Shown here: positions 59,911-64,000 of the stretch, piece after piece | Layout: each line of letters begins with the position of its first letter | Numbering within the stretch: position 1 is the stretch's first letter | Assembly: GCA_033964015.1 (NCBI GenBank) | Contig: CM066919.1 | Location: forward strand, 2,694,101-2,758,100 | Direction: 5' to 3' | DNA length: 64,000 bases | Source: Scolanthus callimorphus | Lineage: Eukaryota; Cnidaria; Anthozoa; Actiniaria; Edwardsiidae | Position numbers and translations under genes: made by a program | Notes under the pieces: generated by a model | What the model saw: only the letters and a program-made list of their open reading frames with translations | Database searches by the model: none | Told to the model about the DNA's origin: nothing

Positions 59911-60773
59911 TTTAATTTTAAAGTACGCGCGCTCTATTGGTCAATTTGCGGTCCATATTTTCCCGTACGGAGTCTCAAAATAGATCTAGCCTGGCTGCTA
60001 AGCCACATCCAACATGGAGGATGTCGAAAGATCAAGTCGCTAAAATGTCTGGAAGTTCTCGCTCAAAATTCAGTGTTTTTCTGGCAAATGTCGTCGAAAT
60101 TCTTATCAGAAGGGGATCTACCATCACTTCCAAATAAGGCAAATACTTCTAAATTTGGTTTTGGCCGTGAGCGTTTCAAAAACGACGGTTTATATATGGT
60201 GCATTTTGCGACGTTTTCGCGCCAATGGTTTCCGACGCGGGCGCCGTTTCCATTCAAGTTCATTTTGCAAAATTCGAGTCGTGCGAAAACAACTTAGTAC
60301 AACTTTATGCGAGCAAGAAAAGCTTATGACAAATCTACTCTAATAAACAAAGAAATATATATGGACAAAGATTGTCACCATGATGATGGACAATGAAGAA
60401 ACTATTGTGGGACATTTTACCAGTTCTGAAAACGAAAATTCACTCAACTTCAGATGCAAGCGAACGGCATTGGGAAACGACAATCTTGCTGCTTTGTACT
60501 TCGAGTTGGAAGCAAACGTTTTTGGACGACAAATAATTGAATATGAATACTCGACAAAGTTGGATTGCACAGTGTTCGGTCTACAGAAAACATTCTAAGG
60601 AAATCTAAATGGATCGTGTAATCTGCTGATTGTGGAAAAACTTTGATTCAAAAGAGAGAGCTGAGAGAGAGTTTGAGAAACATAGCGTGCTGCAAGTGAG
60701 TGCTTGAGCTTTGAGAAGAAATTTTCAAACATTCAATTGATATAAGCAAATCGTTCTGGAATTTATTCCTAAA
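59911..60773. other. Intergenic, no gene recognised
   Basis: It starts with CGCGCGCTCTATTGGTC, a foldback-edge phrase also seen near 637. A 72-codon plus frame at 60380-60598 (MMMDNEETIVGHFTSSENEN) has no motif I recognise and no supporting splice context. Confidence 0.4.
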
Positions 60774-61001
60774 CAGGGTTCGTACGGGTCCTGGTAAACC
60801 TGGAAAATGCTTGAAATATGAAAATTTCGCATTCCAGGGCTGGAAAGTCCTGGAATCTTTATTGAAATCCTGGAACTAATAAAAAGTCCTGGAAATGGAT
60901 CACACAATCGTTATTTCAATATGGTTCACGTGAAATGAAAGTCCTGGAAAAGTCCTTGAAAATCCTGGATCTTTTTTCTTTACAAAAGCGTACGAGCCCT
61001 G
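60774..61001. mobile_element. 228-bp MITE (CAGGGTTCGTACG ends, CTAAA TSD)
   Basis: CAGGGTTCGTACG at 60774 and CGTACGAGCCCTG ending at 61001 are inverted and flanked by CTAAA on both sides (60769-60773, 61002-61006). The interior is TCCTGGAAA-type text, as in 51785-52087. CAGGG ends with a 5-bp duplication point to a hAT-like subgroup. Confidence 0.8.
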
Positions 61002-61009
61002 CTAAAGAG

Positions 61010-61332
61010 GGCCGTATTTATACTAGAGACGGCTAAGTCGTCTAGACGGCCTTAGCCCACCTGAGACGGCTTTTAAAATAGCCGTCTAGTCTAAATTCGA
61101 GAAATATGGAAGACGGCTTAGCCGTCGGACGACTTAGCCGTCTGAAATTATGGGCATCCAACAGACGCCCTTATTGACGACCTTATTGACGACGTTTCCA
61201 GGAGAACTACATTATACGCTTAGCTAGTTTATGGTCGTCCTAAACGTACTTCCGAATTTATACTAGACGTCCTTGACGAAACATGTTAAGGCCGGCTGGA
61301 CGGCTTAGCGGTCTCCTGATGTAAATACGGCC
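61010..61332. mobile_element. MITE rich in AGACGGCTTAGCCGTCT palindromes
   Basis: GGCCGTATTTATACTAG at 61010 and GATGTAAATACGGCC ending at 61332 are inverted. The interior has at least six GACGGCTNAGNCGTC-type palindromes within 320 bases. It lies immediately beside the MITE at 60774. Confidence 0.75.
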
Positions 61333-62843
61333 ACTGCAGATGCAAAGGATATTTATACATCCTTTTTCTTACTCTGTTGTTTGTAAAATAATTTTATCCC
61401 CGCGTGAACTAAAACTGGATTTCGCTGGAAATTCTCAGTAAAAGCTATTTTTTCGACACGTTAAGGTAAGGGGTTGAAAGGCTGGGCCAAGCACCGCATC
61501 CCCCCCTTCCTCCTTGCGCGAGTATCCTAGCCTTTTCGCGCATGTACTACAAGCCAGGCACGGATCCAGGGGGGTTCATCGGGTGCAAATGAACCCCCCC
61601 TCTCCCAACGAACCGAAAATGGGATCGGTTCGCTAAAGACCTTTTGTCGTTTCAGAGTGGATTCTTTTCTTTTATGTGTCCAATGTATACCAGTATATTA
61701 ATTCATGATGTAGAAACCACGATTTCGCCTCGTGATAGGGCCCCCAATTGATGTTTGATGTCCGGCCTCTTTCGGAAGTTTCTAGATGGGCCCTGCTCAG
61801 GCACTTTAATGCCTGGGTCAAAGGGACCACGCCCTGTTTAGCATTAGATTCATTCTTAGTAAAGATACGACCAACTTATCCGTCCAATTTCCTTACAATA
61901 TTAAAGACCTTAACGTCCTTGATAATTTAATAAGTTGCTGTTACCATAGAAACAAAAGCCCGACCTTTGACCTCTGTTTTAAAAAAAAACCGTTTCAAAG
62001 CTTGACGAGGAGTGGAAAATGCAAACAAACCTGCGATTAAACTAAATGAAGTAATAGGCCATACCTTGAAGTTTATCAGTCCAACTAGATATCGTGCATA
62101 ATGTTTTCATTTACGAAGTTATTAGCAGATATCATATTTCAGAATGTCCAAAAATAGGTTTCCTGATTAAATGGACATCATATCTAGTTGGACCAGTGAT
62201 ACTTGTCCTAGCATTAATTACATAACAGCTTAATATCCTTAGATTTTTTTGCCTTTCCTTTCCTCGCGAGGCTTTTTTTTAAATTTCCTTTCTTTGGAGT
62301 TCAAAGGTCACATTCCACGTTGCCATGGGGATGTAAATAGGAATTTGTTTACTTTTTGCCGAACAACATTTCTAGATAAGAAATGAATGGTAAAGATTAA
62401 AAGTTCTCGATATAGACCACCCCCTAAGATTTTTGAGCCGCCATTTTGAAAGCAACTGAGACCCAGGCATTAACATAGCTGAGTGGTTTTCATCTCATCA
62501 TAACCTGGTTTTCATATGCTGTGAGCGATCCGTGTTAGACTTTGCACTCTCTTTTTCCTTTGTTCGCAATAGTGCACACGGGTTTATGAAACATAAACCA
62601 CTTGGTGAGTACTCCTGACCTTTATGGAACGCCAATGACGAGCTATCAAAATTTGAACTTTGACGTGAGGAAACTCTAAACCCTTTACTTGAGTAAAGAC
62701 ACTCCAAGACACTCGCAAGCGAGTGGACGAATACGCGAGGTTGTAGGACATCATTACTACACCGTAGTGCAAATCGGGTTCTACGCACCTGACACACCGT
62801 GAAGTAAAAGGCGGCTTGGTAGTAGGTGTCTATACGATATAAC
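61333..62843. other. Upstream region of the DCXR-like gene
   Basis: No other gene is supported; a minus-strand open frame at 62498-63037 overlaps DCXR exon 1 antisense and has no motif. CACGGATCCAGGGGGGTTC near 61559 is hAT-end-like. 62077-62211 is a small MITE with TATCAGTCCAACTAGATAT / ATATCTAGTTGGACCAGTGATA ends. Confidence 0.45.
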
Positions 62844-64000
62844 ATGTTGAACGTGTCTAGCTTCACGGGCAAGAAGGCTCTTGTGACAGGCGCCGGGAAA
62901 GGTACTTCAATTCTACTTAGACTCTGACTTAGATTTTCAGGCATAGTGAACCGCAGTAAACCTGGGCAAAATATTGTATTTCGAAAATCGAGGCAGTCAC
63001 TTCCATTTGGGGTCACTTTATCGATCTGTGAAATCAAGTATTCGGAGATAATCCTCGGACCGGGCGACGGGCGTAGTAATGTGCTTATAGATGGTCATTT
63101 TATTTCTTGGAATGGGACTGGTGCAATATGTTGTGCAATTGTTTAAGAATCTCGCGAAGGTGACGCGTGAGGTCGGTAGCAAAATTACTAGACAGCTGAG
63201 GTGTGCAATGTATCTAGGAAACCGTACGCGCCCTGGCCGCAATGTTGTCTGGGTAGGAGGCCTTGAATCGGCACTGTTCTCTTGAAAAAGGGTGATCCGA
63301 GCTGCAGGAGACCCCCAGGAGACCACAGGTTCTTGTCCAAAAGCTTTTAATTTACTGTTTAGAAAAATGTTTACAGCTCGTGTTGTTCACTATGTAGCTG
63401 TTTAGTATAAGGTCTTTAAAATTCTGAAGTTAGATTTTCCTTCAAACCCTGGCTTCAGGCATTGGTCGTGCTGTGGCAAAGGCGTTGTCCGAGAGGGGAG
63501 CCGAAGTCATGGCTTTGTCACGAACACAAGCTGACCTGGATTCCCTCAAAACAGAAGTGAGAAAACAAACTATCGTACTTTGCTCCTGATTTTCCTAGTC
63601 ATATTTCTCATATTTTTACCGCACTTGACCGTTTTCACGATGTTATGAGAACAACACCCTTGAGCCGTTCCGAGCGATTTTTTTATTTACGCCCACTTCA
63701 TGGCACTTAGAAATTTTTAAGGCAAGTTATTGAGAAAAAAAGGAAAAAGTATTCATGGTGGTGCGAACCCTCAAACCTGTGCAAATTACCTATTCATAAC
63801 CCAACATCTTACACATGAGCTACGAGAGAGTTCGCAGGTCAACATCCTCCTTTTGATTCACTCATAGAACGAGAATATGTGAATCATAATGAATATTTAT
63901 ACTAGCTAGCCGCCATCTTGAAGTGGGCGTAAAAAATAAATTCGCCCGTTCCGACTCGTCCTGGCGAAGACGGCTTTTGTTATTCAAAACAGACAAGCAT
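62844..64000 (+). CDS. DCXR: L-xylulose reductase-like SDR (DCXR), first two exons, partial
   Basis: Exon 1 62844-62901 and exon 2 63459-63556, joined in phase across a GT-AG intron; the gene continues past the window. The 52 residues seen cover the N-terminal Rossmann unit of a classical short-chain dehydrogenase/reductase: ALVTGAGKG|IGRAVAKALSERGAEVMALSRTQADLDSL. The TGxxxGIG motif and the Arg of SRTQADLDSL are the NADP(H)-binding elements, and RTQADLDSL matches animal DCXR closely. DCXR reduces L-xylulose to xylitol with NADPH in the uronate cycle and also acts on dicarbonyls; it is cytosolic or membrane-associated. The catalytic Ser-Tyr-Lys are in later exons, so another close SDR cannot be excluded. 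Confidence 0.8.
63661..63956. mobile_element. MITE in DCXR intron 2 (TTTACGCCCACTTCA arms)
   Basis: CCGTTCCGAGCGATTTTTTT..TTTACGCCCACTTCA (63664-63701) and TGAAGTGGGCGTAAA..CGCCCGTTCCGA (about 63920-63955) are inverted. A minus-strand tRNA-like piece (CGTAGCTCATGTGTAAGATG) lies inside near 63800-63830 and is only weakly supported. Confidence 0.65.

Noticed and set aside
62498..63037. 179-codon minus-strand frame
   Set aside because: Runs antisense over DCXR exon 1 and its intron, has no recognisable motif and no splice-compatible partner; probably chance.

Overview
The window looks like genomic DNA from an anthozoan cnidarian (stony coral or sea anemone type). The evidence is animal genes split into many short exons with GT-AG introns, AT-rich introns packed with short inverted-repeat elements, tRNA-headed SINEs, CR1/L2-like LINE debris and a decayed adintovirus/Polinton-like fragment. 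The species cannot be named from the sequence alone.

Layout. 1-4350: a virus-like element with terminal inverted repeats whose two genes are broken: a small acidic protein on the minus strand and an FtsK/HerA-type packaging ATPase on the plus strand. 5023-13217: a full DEPTOR gene (mTOR regulator; two DEP domains and a PDZ domain) on the minus strand, 8 exons, with one frameshift in the first DEP domain. 13218-19322: intergenic space holding a SINE, Harbinger-like and foldback elements and a GTCT microsatellite; DEPTOR and the next gene diverge from it. 19323-57216: the major vault protein gene (MVP) on the plus strand, 17 coding exons. Its first intron is about 17 kb and holds tandem CRE-like palindromes, an intact intronless class A GPCR on the minus strand (28267-29172), two relics of the same GPCR family (one internally deleted and split by a LINE), a long-TIR element and many foldback repeats. 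Later MVP introns carry a 2.9-kb element with a 27-copy 51-bp satellite, a 19-bp minisatellite whose units repeat the exon 4 splice donor, a Mutator-like MITE and several Harbinger/hAT-like MITEs. 57217-62843: intergenic sequence with a LINE 3' end and several MITEs. 62844-64000: the first two exons of an L-xylulose reductase-like SDR gene (DCXR), which runs off the window.

The three conserved host genes are functionally unrelated: mTOR control, the vault particle and pentulose reduction. They look like ordinary neighbours and not a pathway cluster. The accessory signal is the GPCR duplication cluster nested in MVP intron 1 and the dense set of palindromic elements, many of which share a CTTCGG hairpin loop. 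Exon boundaries were placed by hand from splice signals, reading phase and recalled conservation of each family. Mobile-element family names rest on termini and target-site duplications only, without a database search.
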